Positions 17,626-26,275 of a stretch of DNA of 41,958 bases are shown here, in pieces (positions within the stretch are counted from its first letter, which is position 1; each line of letters starts with the position of its first letter). Made by a program: the position numbers and the translations under genes. The DNA is from Croceicoccus estronivorus. GTDB lineage: Bacteria > Pseudomonadota > Alphaproteobacteria > Sphingomonadales > Sphingomonadaceae. The stretch is from assembly GCF_001625325.1 (NCBI RefSeq), contig NZ_JRQQ01000017.1:1-41958 (forward strand), read 5' to 3'. The notes beneath the pieces were generated by a model that saw only the letters and a program-made list of their open reading frames with translations, did no database searches and was not told the origin of the DNA.

Positions 17626-18356
17626 TGGCCGTTGAAATGCCGAACCAGTTGCTCAACCTGCGGACAGTGAGCACAGCCTATGGCAAAGGTCAGGTCTTGT
17701 GGGAAATCGCGTTCGATCTCGACAAGGGGGACGCCGCAACCATTTTGGGCCGTAACGGAGTCGGCAAGACGACCTTGCTGAAAACGATCATGGGGCAGTT
17801 GCCTGTCCTGGGAGGCCACATTTACTGGCACGGCGATGAAGTGACAGCGATGAAGGCGCATCAAAGGTCGCGCGCCGGGATCGGTTTTGTCCCGCAGGGA
17901 CGCCACGTTTTTCCGCATCTTACGGTTCGGGAAAATCTCGAGGTTGGCTTGTCTGCGTTGGCCCGGAAGGGTTTTTCCGGTCCCCGCAAAATACCCGACA
18001 TGGTGTTCGAACTGTTCCCCAAGCTGACGCAGATCGCCGACCGCAAGGCAGGCGTTCTCTCAGGGGGTGAGCAACAGCAACTGGCCATCGGGCGAGCCCT
18101 GGCGGGGCAACCGGAACTCCTGCTGCTGGACGAGCCGACAGAGGGGATTCAGCCCAATATCGTGCAGCAGATCGAAGATGCACTGATGCGGGTGCGCAAG
18201 GAACTGGGCGTTGCGATCCTGATCGTGGAGCAAAATCTCGATTTCGCATGGTCATTTGCCGATCGCTTTTTTGTGATGCAGAGGGGACGCATCATCAAGG
18301 AGGGGCGCACTGACACTTCGCCTGCCGATGAAGTGGCTTCCCTGATCCACGTTTAG
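17622..18356 (+). CDS. urtE: Urea ABC transporter ATPase UrtE
   Basis: LivF-type ATPase, 244 aa. Walker A GRNGVGKTTLLKTIMGQLP near residue 47, GIGFVPQGRHVFPHLTVREN Q-loop, signature LSGGEQQQLAIGRALAGQP, Walker B LLLLDEPTEGIQPNIVQQIE, then VEQNLDFAW. The GRNGVGKTT and EGIQPNIV pieces are typical of UrtE. The start overlaps urtD in ATGA, with a second ATG three bases later. It ends the urea import operon; no T-tailed hairpin is seen after it. Confidence 0.95.
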   Translation: MMAVEMPNQLLNLRTVSTAYGKGQVLWEIAFDLDKGDAATILGRNGVGKTTLLKTIMGQLPVLGGHIYWHGDEVTAMKAHQRSRAGIGFVPQGRHVFPHLTVRENLEVGLSALARKGFSGPRKIPDMVFELFPKLTQIADRKAGVLSGGEQQQLAIGRALAGQPELLLLDEPTEGIQPNIVQQIEDALMRVRKELGVAILIVEQNLDFAWSFADRFFVMQRGRIIKEGRTDTSPADEVASLIHV

Positions 18357-18494
18357 AGCGGTGTGTCTGAGCCGAAAATCGCGTTGATTTAGGTGCCTGC
18401 AGAAACAGCTTGTCTATAGTGGCCAGGAAATTCAGGCGAAACTTGCGCATCCAGGCTGGTCTTGTATCCCATGAGAAAAAATGGGGATGAGGTT

Positions 18495-19664
18495 ATGCCG
18501 GAAAAAGAAATTCCTTCGCCTAGCGAACTGATCGCACGTGCGGAGGCATTAGTACCCTTTCTTCGCGAACAAGCAGCCGATCATACGCGAGAACGACGTG
18601 TGACGCCCGAAACCATTGCCAAAGTGAAAGACGCCGGGCTCTTCCGGGTGATTCAGCCGAAACGATACGGCGGTTACGAGATGAGCCCGGAGGTATTCGG
18701 CGAAGTGCTGACTACGCTGGCGCGGGGCGATGCGAGTATGGGCTTCGTGTTCGGCGTAATCGCGGTACACAGTTATCACCTCGCTTTTTATGACGATCAG
18801 GCGGCCAGGGATGTCTGGGGCCAGGACGATAGCGTGCTGGTTGGTTCGCCCTATGCACCGAATGGCACCGCCGTTCCGGTGGAGGGAGGATACCGGCTGT
18901 CAGGCCGTTGGTCATTCTCCAGCGGATGCGATAATTGTCAGTGGAACTTCCTGGGCGGTACGATCGAGGGGGAAGATGGGCCGCTGATGCAGCGGATGCA
19001 TTCCTTCCTGGTCCCTCGATCCGACGCAGCCATTATCGACACCTGGCACGTCGTGGGCCTTCAAGGGTCGGGCAGCAAGGACATCGAGGTCGTGGACGCC
19101 TTCGTGCCCGAACACAGGGTGCAGCGGTTCCCCATATTCGATTCTTCCGCACATCCGGGGACCCGGCTGAACGACGGCCCCCTATTTCGGGTTCCTTTCA
19201 TGCCGCTGTTCGTTCGTGCGGTATCCAGCGCCGCGCTGGGTGGTCTGGAGGGCATGATAGAGCATTTCTGCGGCTATACCGCAGACCGTCTCAACGTATT
19301 GAGCGAACGCGTAGCCCGTGATCCCATGGTGCAGGCCGCTCTCGGGCAGGCAAAGGCCGGGGCGGAGGAGATGAAAGGAACCATGCGGCGGGATTTGGCT
19401 GAAATGCGCCAGATCGGGGAAGAGGGGCGGTTGCTCGGCCCTGAGGAACAGACGTTGTATATGTTGAAGAGCGCCAATGTTCCTCACCGTTGTCAGGAAC
19501 TGGCGCTCAACCTGATGCGCGCTGCGGGTGCCAACGGAATCCGGCTCGACCGGCCCTTGGCGGGAATCTATTCGGATATTCTCGTTATCGGTCAGCACGC
19601 ATCGAACACGCCAGCTACGCCTGCGATCAACCTTGGCAAGCTCATGCTGGGAGTGGAAGGGTAG
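18495..19664 (+). CDS. Acyl-CoA dehydrogenase-fold flavin-dependent monooxygenase
   Basis: A 389-aa protein of the acyl-CoA dehydrogenase superfamily, resembling two-component flavin monooxygenases (HsaA/DszC/HpaB-C2 group) more than true dehydrogenases. The N-terminal helical domain has ETIAKVKDAGLFRVIQPKRY with GGYEMSPEVF; the beta domain has GGYRLSGRWSFSSGCDNCQW with WHVVGLQGSGSKDIEV; the C-terminal four-helix part ends RPLAGIYSDILVIGQHA. The catalytic Glu of dehydrogenases is not apparent. ATG 18495 follows GGGGATGAGG; TTG 18462 and ATG 18471 lack a site. No flavin reductase partner lies next door. The substrate is unknown. Confidence 0.82.
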   Translation: MPEKEIPSPSELIARAEALVPFLREQAADHTRERRVTPETIAKVKDAGLFRVIQPKRYGGYEMSPEVFGEVLTTLARGDASMGFVFGVIAVHSYHLAFYDDQAARDVWGQDDSVLVGSPYAPNGTAVPVEGGYRLSGRWSFSSGCDNCQWNFLGGTIEGEDGPLMQRMHSFLVPRSDAAIIDTWHVVGLQGSGSKDIEVVDAFVPEHRVQRFPIFDSSAHPGTRLNDGPLFRVPFMPLFVRAVSSAALGGLEGMIEHFCGYTADRLNVLSERVARDPMVQAALGQAKAGAEEMKGTMRRDLAEMRQIGEEGRLLGPEEQTLYMLKSANVPHRCQELALNLMRAAGANGIRLDRPLAGIYSDILVIGQHASNTPATPAINLGKLMLGVEG

Positions 19665-19756
19665 CGCTCGCTTTTTGATGGCTGCATCATCACGTCATTG
19701 CGATTGAAATCGGGCAGGTGAGCCCCCTGCTCGACCCTCTTGATGGTGTCGGGGGG

Positions 19757-19768
19757 CACAATATTGTG
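19757..19768. promoter_or_regulatory. 12-bp palindrome CACAATATTGTG
   Basis: CACAATATTGTG is a perfect palindrome upstream of the AT-rich stretch TTAAATATATAA. Its outer bases CACA/TGTG recur in the second palindrome at 19829-19847, 72 bp downstream, so both may serve one regulator. No candidate regulator is adjacent. Confidence 0.35.
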
Positions 19769-19828
19769 AATGCATTAAATATATAAAAACCGTTTAATTA
19801 TCATATTCTTGCGTTTGACCGTTGCTAC

Positions 19829-19847
19829 TTTCACACAGTGTGTGAAA
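19829..19847. promoter_or_regulatory. 19-bp palindrome, operator-like
   Basis: TTTCACACAGTGTGTGAAA has 9-bp perfect arms around a single central G. This length and symmetry fit a homodimeric repressor operator. It lies in the spacer upstream of the short-chain dehydrogenase and TonB-dependent receptor. The cognate regulator is not evident in this window. Confidence 0.5.
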
Positions 19848-19970
19848 TGAAGGCAAAGCATGCTTGCCTGCGCATTGCATTCCAGAGTGTTCCATATATA
19901 CCGAGATCCAAGTTTAAGTGTGTGCCTGGGCCGAAGCGGCGTTCCGCATGCGAAACAAGGAGGAGAGGGG

Positions 19971-20096
19971 ATGGGCTGGCTCCGCTTTGCATGGCGGATG
20001 GTGGATATGGCCGTGGACGGGTTGAAAGCCCAAGACCGGCATCGCGCAATCGGCGAATTTCCCAACTACAGACATCACGAAAATCTATGCGGATAG
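19971..20096 (+). CDS. Possible 41-aa small protein or gene remnant
   Basis: ATG 19971 is preceded by an unusually strong purine-rich site (AAGGAGGAGAGGGG, 19957-19970), better than that of most genes here. The frame encodes MGWLRFAWRMVDMAVDG, then a basic stretch ending YRHHENLCG. I recognise no family. It could be a small protein or the surviving 5' end of a deleted gene. Codon use is unremarkable at this length. Confidence 0.25.
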   Translation: MGWLRFAWRMVDMAVDGLKAQDRHRAIGEFPNYRHHENLCG

Positions 20097-20223
20097 CGAA
20101 GACCGGGTTCTTGCCCTGGTAGCGCGTGTTCCGCAGGCGGTTGAAACTTGAACTGACAATTGAGTGGTCCTGCTCCTTTCAAGGACTGAGCGGGGCCGGA
20201 TTTGGAATAGGGAGTGATTTTGC

Positions 20224-20997
20224 ATGGCTGATTTCGAGAACAAGGTTGCCCTGGTTACTGGTGCCGGATCCGGCATCGGCCGTGCGGCGAGCCAGAGGCT
20301 TGCAGCGGAAGGGGCCAGCGTTGTTGTCGTCGATCGCGACGAGGCCACGGCAAAACGCACTGTGGAATTGATTGCCGCAACAGGTGGCCGTGCCATTGCA
20401 TGCACAGCGGATATTTCCAGCGAAGCTGACAACCAGGCCATGTTCGATGTGGCCGAACGGGAATTCGGCGGAATTGATGCGGCATACCTCAATGCCGGGA
20501 TACTTCAGCCGTATGTGCCTCTCGAACAAGTAACCGTCGACATGTTCGACCGTCTGATCGGGGTCAATCTGCGCGGAACATTCCTGGGTGTGCAGCAGGC
20601 GCGTGCCCGCCTGCGCCCCGGCGGCGCATGCGTTGTCACGGCATCCGCCGCGGGCCTGATCGGTTTTGCGGAAGCGGCGGCTTACTCCATGTCCAAACAT
20701 GGTGTGGTCGGGCTGGTGCGTTCGGCAGCGGCGGCTTTCGCTGCACGCGGACTGCGGATCAATGCGGTATGCCCGGGCATGGTGCTGAGCGGTATGACCG
20801 GTGCGGCTGGTCTGGAAGAGATTGTGTCGCCTGACGACCTGGCCGACCCGGAATATCGCGGTCCGCTGTCTGCCCAGCATGTCGCGGAAGTAGCCCTGTT
20901 CCTGCTTGGACGCCACGCTGCCGCCGTCAACGGCCAGGCGCAACTGGTCGATGCAGCTTCACTTTCATCTTTTCCGCCCCTGCCTGAAGGAAGCTGA
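20224..20997 (+). CDS. Short-chain dehydrogenase/reductase
   Basis: Classical SDR of 257 aa. Nucleotide-binding motif TGAGSGIG at 12-19, an Asp at the end of strand 2 (VVVVDRD, residue 37) that favours NAD(H) over NADP(H), NAG at 90-92, and the catalytic Ser near 141 with Tyr154-x3-Lys158 (YSMSK). The C-terminal GQAQLVDAASL replaces the usual NGQxxxVDGG. ATG 20224 has GGGAG 9 nt upstream. It sits 74 bp before a TonB-dependent receptor, suggesting use of a substrate taken up by that receptor; the substrate is unknown. Confidence 0.9.
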   Translation: MADFENKVALVTGAGSGIGRAASQRLAAEGASVVVVDRDEATAKRTVELIAATGGRAIACTADISSEADNQAMFDVAEREFGGIDAAYLNAGILQPYVPLEQVTVDMFDRLIGVNLRGTFLGVQQARARLRPGGACVVTASAAGLIGFAEAAAYSMSKHGVVGLVRSAAAAFAARGLRINAVCPGMVLSGMTGAAGLEEIVSPDDLADPEYRGPLSAQHVAEVALFLLGRHAAAVNGQAQLVDAASLSSFPPLPEGS

Positions 20998-21071
20998 TCT
21001 TCAGGGTGGGGTTATATATCTATCTAAATAATGAATAAAATTTCTGAAAATTGCAAATTGGGAGAATGTGC

Positions 21072-23549
21072 ATGAGGTATCTGAAGTTTGTTGGCGGTGT
21101 GTCGGCTCCGACCATCGCACTTGCAGTTTGCGGCGCGCAGCCAGCGCTGGCGCAGGAAGACGCGCCGGAGCAGCGGAGCGGTGGTGTCGCGGAAATCGTC
21201 GTGACAGCACAAAAGCGCGCCGAGAACCTGCAAAGCGTCCCGGTCGCGGTGACCGCGGTGACTTCCGAAGCGATCCAGAATGCCCGGATCGAAAACATCG
21301 CCGATATGCGTTCGATCGCGCCGAACCTTTACGTTACGGTCCAGGGTGGCGGCAGTTCGATCCCGACCACCACAATGCGCGGCCAAGTGTCGGGCGCTTC
21401 GTCTAACCCGACGGTCGACAACGGCATCTCCTATTATATCGATGGGGTGTACCTTGGCGCTCTGAACGGTCTGCTGTTTGACATCAGCGATATCGAGCGG
21501 ATCGAAATCATCCGCGGCCCGGCTGGTACACTGTTCGGCACCAACTCCACCGGCGGCGCGATCAACTACATCACTTCGGGCCCCAAGGGCGAATTCGGGA
21601 TCAAGCAGGACTTCAGCTATTCCCGCTTCAATTCCTTCCGCAGCAAAACCCGCATCGACCTGCCGGAATGGAACGGCATCAGCGCTTCGGTCAGCTATCT
21701 CCATAACGAGAAGCGCAGCAACGTCCGCAACTATACGCAGACGACGCTGGATTACACCAATCACACTGCCGGCAAGGTCGGCAAGCTGACCTCGGTCAAG
21801 GATCTCAACGAAAGCACGACAGATGCGGTCCATGCCGCTGTACGGTGGGAGCCGCTGGCCGACCTCAGCTTCGAATACAAGTTCGACTGGACACGCCAGA
21901 AATCCGCTCCTCCGGCTGTATATCTGCTCGGCTTCCCCGGCACTCCGGGCGGTGTCGGCGCCTATCAACTGGTTGCATCGCAGCAGTATTTCGGCGGCCC
22001 GACGCTGGATGACTATATCCAGACCGAGCGCGGCAAGGTGGTGTTCAATGACAACACGACCCAGACCATCACCAAGACCCAGTCGCACCTGCTGGTTACC
22101 AATTATGATGCGAACGAGTGGCTGACGATCAAGAATTCGACCAGTTGGCGGTCCAACGATCGTAACGCCTTTACCTCGAATCTCGATGGCGCCGGGTTGT
22201 TGACTACTCCGATCGCTTACGATGGCGCGATCCCCACGGCCTTTGCGCCGATCGCCCTGCTGTCGGTACGGTGCTGCAACAAGCTGCGCCAGTTCAGCAA
22301 TGAACTGCAGCTCAACATCGATACGGAGAAGGTTACCGGAACGCTGGGCCTGTTCCATTATGTCCGCCGCACGAAGGCAGGGCAGAGCCCGTTTGGTGAA
22401 CAGGTTACGGACGTGTTCCAAGTCTTCCCGGGCAATGCCCACCCTGGCGCACCGCTGACGGATTTCGACCGCAGCTTCTACTACCGGGTCAAGCAAACGG
22501 CCGGTTACGGCCAGTTGACCTACCATGTGAACGACCGGTTCGATATCACGGGCGGCATCCGTTACACGCAGGACGACAAGACGTTCTTTGACACTGCGGC
22601 GGGTGAACCAGGCCAGACGTATCAGTATTCCAAGGGCAACTTCAGCTTCCTCGGTAACCTGAGCTACAAGCCGACCGACGATATCATGCTCTATGCCAAA
22701 TACGTCACCAGCTTCATTGCTGGCGGAACTTCGGCCGGTGCGCTCGCCTACGACAGTGTGACTAACCAGGTTTTCCAGGGGCCGGCTATTCCGTACAAAG
22801 AAGAGAAGGCGAAATCGTGGGAGGCCGGGCTTAAGGCGGAATGGTTCGACCGTCGCCTGCGTACGAACCTTGCCCTGTTCCACGTAAAGTATACCGGCCT
22901 GCAGACGCCGATCTTCCAGTCGTCGGGTTGCATTGTCTCGCCGAACGACATCTGCGAGCCGATTGCTTCCTCGCAGTTCGTGACCAACTTCGGCAAGGCG
23001 CGGGCCTATGGCGCCGAGTTCGAGATCACTGCCGTTCCGGTCGAGGGCCTGACTCTCTCGGCCTCGGGTAGCTATACGGACTTTGACTATCAGGAAATCT
23101 CGCCGCTTCTGCTCGCGAATGCGAGCGTTACCGAAGTGAAGGACTATCCTGAAACTGCCCGTCCGAAGTTCATGACCAATCTCTCGGCGGAATATGTCAT
23201 GCCGTTGATGAACGAGACGAAACTGGCCCTGCGTGTGGACGGCAACTATCGTTCGAAGATCAACATCAGCACCGACACCTTCAGCAATCAGGCCTTCGTC
23301 GATGCGAACATCGATTATGACAACAGCTATATGCAGGCCCTGACCACGCAGAAGGGGCTGTTCAGGCTGAATGCCCGTGCCTCGGTAATGGACATCCCGG
23401 TAGGACCGGCCAAAGCCATGGTATCGGTCTGGGGGCGCAATCTGACCGACAAGCAGCAGCTGAACTTCGTCGCCAACACGGGGATCACCGCTGCAGGTAT
23501 CTTCGACGATCCCGCCACATACGGTATCGATCTGACCTTCCAATACTGA
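21072..23549 (+). CDS. TonB-dependent outer-membrane receptor
   Basis: An 825-aa receptor. Signal peptide MRYLKFVGGVSAPTIALAVC ends near ALAQED. A TonB-box-like EIVVTAQKRAENLQSVPVAV opens the plug domain (about 45-165), with GPAGTLFGTNSTGGAINYIT being the plug's conserved end. The barrel follows, ending in the typical C-terminal ATYGIDLTFQY with terminal aromatic. This is the sphingomonad type that often takes up organic substrates rather than siderophores. ATG 21072 has GGGAG upstream; TTG 21051 is rejected. An AT-rich leader at 21012-21060 may hold its own promoter. Confidence 0.94.
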   Translation: MRYLKFVGGVSAPTIALAVCGAQPALAQEDAPEQRSGGVAEIVVTAQKRAENLQSVPVAVTAVTSEAIQNARIENIADMRSIAPNLYVTVQGGGSSIPTTTMRGQVSGASSNPTVDNGISYYIDGVYLGALNGLLFDISDIERIEIIRGPAGTLFGTNSTGGAINYITSGPKGEFGIKQDFSYSRFNSFRSKTRIDLPEWNGISASVSYLHNEKRSNVRNYTQTTLDYTNHTAGKVGKLTSVKDLNESTTDAVHAAVRWEPLADLSFEYKFDWTRQKSAPPAVYLLGFPGTPGGVGAYQLVASQQYFGGPTLDDYIQTERGKVVFNDNTTQTITKTQSHLLVTNYDANEWLTIKNSTSWRSNDRNAFTSNLDGAGLLTTPIAYDGAIPTAFAPIALLSVRCCNKLRQFSNELQLNIDTEKVTGTLGLFHYVRRTKAGQSPFGEQVTDVFQVFPGNAHPGAPLTDFDRSFYYRVKQTAGYGQLTYHVNDRFDITGGIRYTQDDKTFFDTAAGEPGQTYQYSKGNFSFLGNLSYKPTDDIMLYAKYVTSFIAGGTSAGALAYDSVTNQVFQGPAIPYKEEKAKSWEAGLKAEWFDRRLRTNLALFHVKYTGLQTPIFQSSGCIVSPNDICEPIASSQFVTNFGKARAYGAEFEITAVPVEGLTLSASGSYTDFDYQEISPLLLANASVTEVKDYPETARPKFMTNLSAEYVMPLMNETKLALRVDGNYRSKINISTDTFSNQAFVDANIDYDNSYMQALTTQKGLFRLNARASVMDIPVGPAKAMVSVWGRNLTDKQQLNFVANTGITAAGIFDDPATYGIDLTFQY

Positions 23550-23565
23550 CGATCTGAAAACTGCG

Positions 23566-23601
23566 ATGGCCTGCCGGTGGAATGTTCCGCTGGCAGGCCA
23601 T
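23566..23601. terminator. Bidirectional hairpin terminator
   Basis: ATGGCCTGCC (23566-23575) pairs perfectly with GGCAGGCCAT (23592-23601), and the inner GTGGAA/TTCCGC bases extend the stem. It lies in the 91-bp gap between the convergent receptor gene and recQ, so it can serve both. T-tracts are weak on either side. Confidence 0.65.
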
Positions 23602-23640
23602 TGTCATTCTGGCTCAGCCCTCGCGCGCTCCTGTATCGAG

Positions 23641-25410
23641 CTAGGTAGCGAACGTAGCGATTACGTCGAGAAATGCGCGCCCATAGGCCTCCCGCTTGCG
23701 CGTGCCGACGCCGCTGATGTGGCCAAGGTCCGCATCGGAATGAGGCCGCTTCTCTGCCATTTCCCGTAAAGTGCTGTCATGAAAAATGACATAAGGCGGC
23801 ACACCCGCTTCCTGGGCAAGATCGCGGCGCAATGCACGCAAGGCATCGAACAGAGGATCGTCCACGGGGTTGGCTTCCGTGTTTCGCCGTTTGCCGCGTC
23901 GTGATCTGGCCGGAGGCAGGACGAGAGCGACCTCTTCGTCACCTTTCAGAAACGGACGGGCGAGTGGCCCCAGCATCAAGCCGCCATGTTCGTTCGTTTC
24001 GAGCGCATCGCGGACCATGAGGGCCCGCGCGACCGGTTTGAGAAGTGGGGCCTCCTCCGCTTCGACAATGGCGAAAACCGACAGACGGTCATGCCCGCGT
24101 TGGGCGATCCGCTCATTCCCCTTGCCGGTCAGAACCGCCTCGATATGCCCAAGCCCGTAACTTTGCCCGGTCCTGTAAACCGCTGACAACAGCTTTTGCG
24201 CGGTCAGAGTTGCGTCGACGCAGGCGGGTGGCGACAGGCAATTGTCGCAATTGCCGCAAGTAGCGGGTGGATCTTCGCCGAAATGGCGCAGCAGGACGGC
24301 CCGCCGGCAGCCTGCGGTTTCCACCAGCGCGCCCAAAGCCGAAATGCGCGATCGTTCGCCCTGTTGGCGGGCAGGGTCCACTTCATCAATGCGTTGACGT
24401 GCGCGGACGAAATCTTCGGGGCCCCATAAAAGCGTTGCCGCCGCAGGTTCGCCATCACGGCCCGCGCGCCCGCTTTCCTGATAATAGCTTTCGATGGACT
24501 TGGGCAGCCCCGCATGAACGACAAAGCGGACATCGGGTTTGTCGATACCCATGCCGAAGGCGACAGTAGCAACCATCACCATGTCTTCGCTTGCGATAAA
24601 CGCGGCTTGGTTGGCTGCCCGCACAGCGGGATCGAGCCCGGCATGATAAGGCAGCACCCGTCGGCCTTTCGCACCCAGGGATTCCGCCAGCCGCTCTGTC
24701 ATCGCGCGGGTCTGCGCATAGATGATTCCGGGACCGGAATTGTTTGCGAGAATATCGGCCAGTTGCCGGGTGAGCCCATCGCGAGGCTGCACGCTGTAGC
24801 GGATATTGGGCCGATCGAATCCTGAAACGATCAATCCGTCATCAGGCAGACCGAGTTGGGCAAGGATGTCGGAGCGTGTGTGACCGTCCGCAGTGGCCGT
24901 CAATGCCAGCCGGGGAATATCGGGAAAGGCGTCCAGCAGAGGTTTGAGCAAACGATAATCGGGACGGAAATCATGACCCCATTCCGATACGCAATGGGCC
25001 TCGTCGATAGCGAACAGGCAGATGTTAGCGCGTTCCAGGAGATTGCGGAAACCGTCGCTGCTTGCCCGTTCGGGGGCGACGTAGAGCAGATCGAGATCGC
25101 CGCCGACCAGCCTGTCCTGGGTTTCGCGCCAGTCTGCATCGGCCGACGTGAGGCTGGCGGCGCGTATGCCCAGAGCGCTGGCCGACCTCAGCTGATCATG
25201 CATCAGGGCAATCAGCGGTGAAATGACGACGCAACATCCGTTCATCGCAACGGCTGGCAGCTGATAGCAGAGCGATTTGCCAGCGCCCGTCGGCATGATG
25301 GCCAACGTCCCCAGTCCGGCCATCACTCTGCCGATCACCTGTTCTTGCACGCCGCGAAAGGATTCGAATCCGAAAACGTCGTGGAGAAGGGTAACCATGT
25401 CCGTGCGCAT
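23641..25410 (-). CDS. recQ: ATP-dependent DNA helicase RecQ
   Basis: 3'-5' DNA helicase of recombination repair, 589 aa. Motif 0/I: FRGVQEQVI and MPTGAGKSLCYQLPA; motif II with DEAH: FAIDEAHCVSEWGHDFRPDY; motifs V/VI: VMVATVAFGMGIDKPDVRFV and YYQESGRAGRDGEP. The zinc-binding RecQ-Ct domain has CRRAVLLRHFGE with CGNCDNC. A winged helix and a C-terminal HRDC domain (DPLFDALRALRRDLAQEAGV) follow. ATG 25410 (or 25398) gives the family N-terminus; the frame extends upstream to 25785 but is not RecQ-like and overlaps a divergent gene. Confidence 0.96.
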   Translation of the reverse strand: MRTDMVTLLHDVFGFESFRGVQEQVIGRVMAGLGTLAIMPTGAGKSLCYQLPAVAMNGCCVVISPLIALMHDQLRSASALGIRAASLTSADADWRETQDRLVGGDLDLLYVAPERASSDGFRNLLERANICLFAIDEAHCVSEWGHDFRPDYRLLKPLLDAFPDIPRLALTATADGHTRSDILAQLGLPDDGLIVSGFDRPNIRYSVQPRDGLTRQLADILANNSGPGIIYAQTRAMTERLAESLGAKGRRVLPYHAGLDPAVRAANQAAFIASEDMVMVATVAFGMGIDKPDVRFVVHAGLPKSIESYYQESGRAGRDGEPAAATLLWGPEDFVRARQRIDEVDPARQQGERSRISALGALVETAGCRRAVLLRHFGEDPPATCGNCDNCLSPPACVDATLTAQKLLSAVYRTGQSYGLGHIEAVLTGKGNERIAQRGHDRLSVFAIVEAEEAPLLKPVARALMVRDALETNEHGGLMLGPLARPFLKGDEEVALVLPPARSRRGKRRNTEANPVDDPLFDALRALRRDLAQEAGVPPYVIFHDSTLREMAEKRPHSDADLGHISGVGTRKREAYGRAFLDVIATFAT

Positions 25411-25588
25411 GGGGGGGCTATAGGGGGCTCCAGCGCTTCCGCCTATGCCCGGGCGCCTGTTATCCTCCGGCGGTTGATTGCCTTGTGCTTGCGGCCAGGC
25501 GCGGCCCGTGCGAGGGCGCCGGACAACGGAACCGCATGGCCTCACTCCAGCGTAGGCCTCAAATGCGACCAGCAGTGGAGCATCGCGC

Positions 25589-26260
25589 TTGATCGCACGG
25601 GAATTGATTGGAACGGCACAAGTGCCCGGTGGCGAGGAACTGGCGTTGTACCGCCATGACCGCGACTTCATGATCGTATTGGGCCATAACGAACTCATGA
25701 GCAGCCGGATGAGCGGCTCCGAGATTGCTCTGGCGACGCAGACCTGCGCACGCATTGCGCATGTCAAACAGCCAGGTATTCTCATCGGAGGCTATGGCAT
25801 GGGCTTTACGCTGCGTGCCGCGCTGAAGGATCTGGGGGCGAGCGCCGAAGTAACTGTGGCAGAGCTGGTGCCCGAAATTATCGAATGGGCGCGTGGCCCC
25901 ATGCAGGAATTGGCTGCGGGGTGTCTCGACGATGCGCGGGTACGGCTGGTGATGGCGGACGTGGCGGATGTCATCGGTGCGAAGCAGCGGCGTTATGACG
26001 CCATCCTGCTCGACGTGGACAATGGGCCTGACGGGCTTGTGCGTGAGGCAAACGACCGGATCTATTCCGCGCGTGGCCTGAAGGCAGCCAAGGCGGCATT
26101 GCGTCCCGGGGGCGTTTTGGCGATTTGGTCCGCAGGGAAGGACAATGCCTTCGCGGCCCGATTGCGAAATGCCGGATTTCAGGTTGATGAGGTGGGTGTG
26201 CGGGCGCGCAGCAATGGCAAGGGGCCAATGCACGTGATCTGGTTCGCCACTGCGGTTTGA
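25589..26260 (+). CDS. Spermidine-synthase-like SAM-binding protein
   Basis: A 223-aa protein with a Rossmann methyltransferase fold. GILIGGYGMGFTLRAAL is the SAM/dcSAM-binding loop, VTVAELVPEIIEWARG the acidic end of strand 2, and YDAILLDVDNGPDGLV the aspartate loop. It resembles the spermine/spermidine synthase family but is shorter than true SpeE (about 280 aa) and lacks the usual N-terminal strand domain, so polyamine synthesis is not assured. The only plausible start is TTG 25589, with GGAG 8 nt upstream. It is divergent from recQ and probably co-transcribed with the small gene that follows. Confidence 0.78.
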   Translation: MIARELIGTAQVPGGEELALYRHDRDFMIVLGHNELMSSRMSGSEIALATQTCARIAHVKQPGILIGGYGMGFTLRAALKDLGASAEVTVAELVPEIIEWARGPMQELAAGCLDDARVRLVMADVADVIGAKQRRYDAILLDVDNGPDGLVREANDRIYSARGLKAAKAALRPGGVLAIWSAGKDNAFAARLRNAGFQVDEVGVRARSNGKGPMHVIWFATAV

Positions 26261-26275
26261 ACGAGAAGGATTGCG

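Larger units (their letters stand above)
19665..20223. other. 558-bp intergenic region, AT-richer, with palindromes
   Basis: The first 190 bp are clearly AT-richer than the flanks and hold two perfect palindromes (19757-19768 and 19829-19847). The remainder has one short frame with a strong ribosome site (19971-20096). I see no convincing larger gene, RNA or mobile element. It probably holds the promoter of the dehydrogenase-receptor pair downstream and may contain debris of a lost gene. Confidence 0.5.

Noticed and set aside
18357-18494. Promoter for the monooxygenase (TATAGT at 18415-18420)
   Set aside because: The -10-like hexamer has no acceptable -35 at 16-18 bp, so I could not support a promoter call.
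19838-20122. 94-codon frame within the 558-bp spacer
   Set aside because: It starts inside the 19-bp palindrome, has no ribosome site, is Arg-rich and atypical, and conflicts with the better-supported short frame at 19971.
21024-23543. An 839-codon open frame antisense to the TonB-dependent receptor
   Set aside because: The receptor on the plus strand has a signal peptide, plug motifs and C-terminal aromatic. The antisense frame is low-complexity, lacks any family motif and arises from codon bias in GC-rich DNA.
25411-25785. N-terminal extension of RecQ
   Set aside because: The frame is open but the added 125 residues do not resemble RecQ and lie antisense to the spermidine-synthase-like gene. 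The family start is at 25410.
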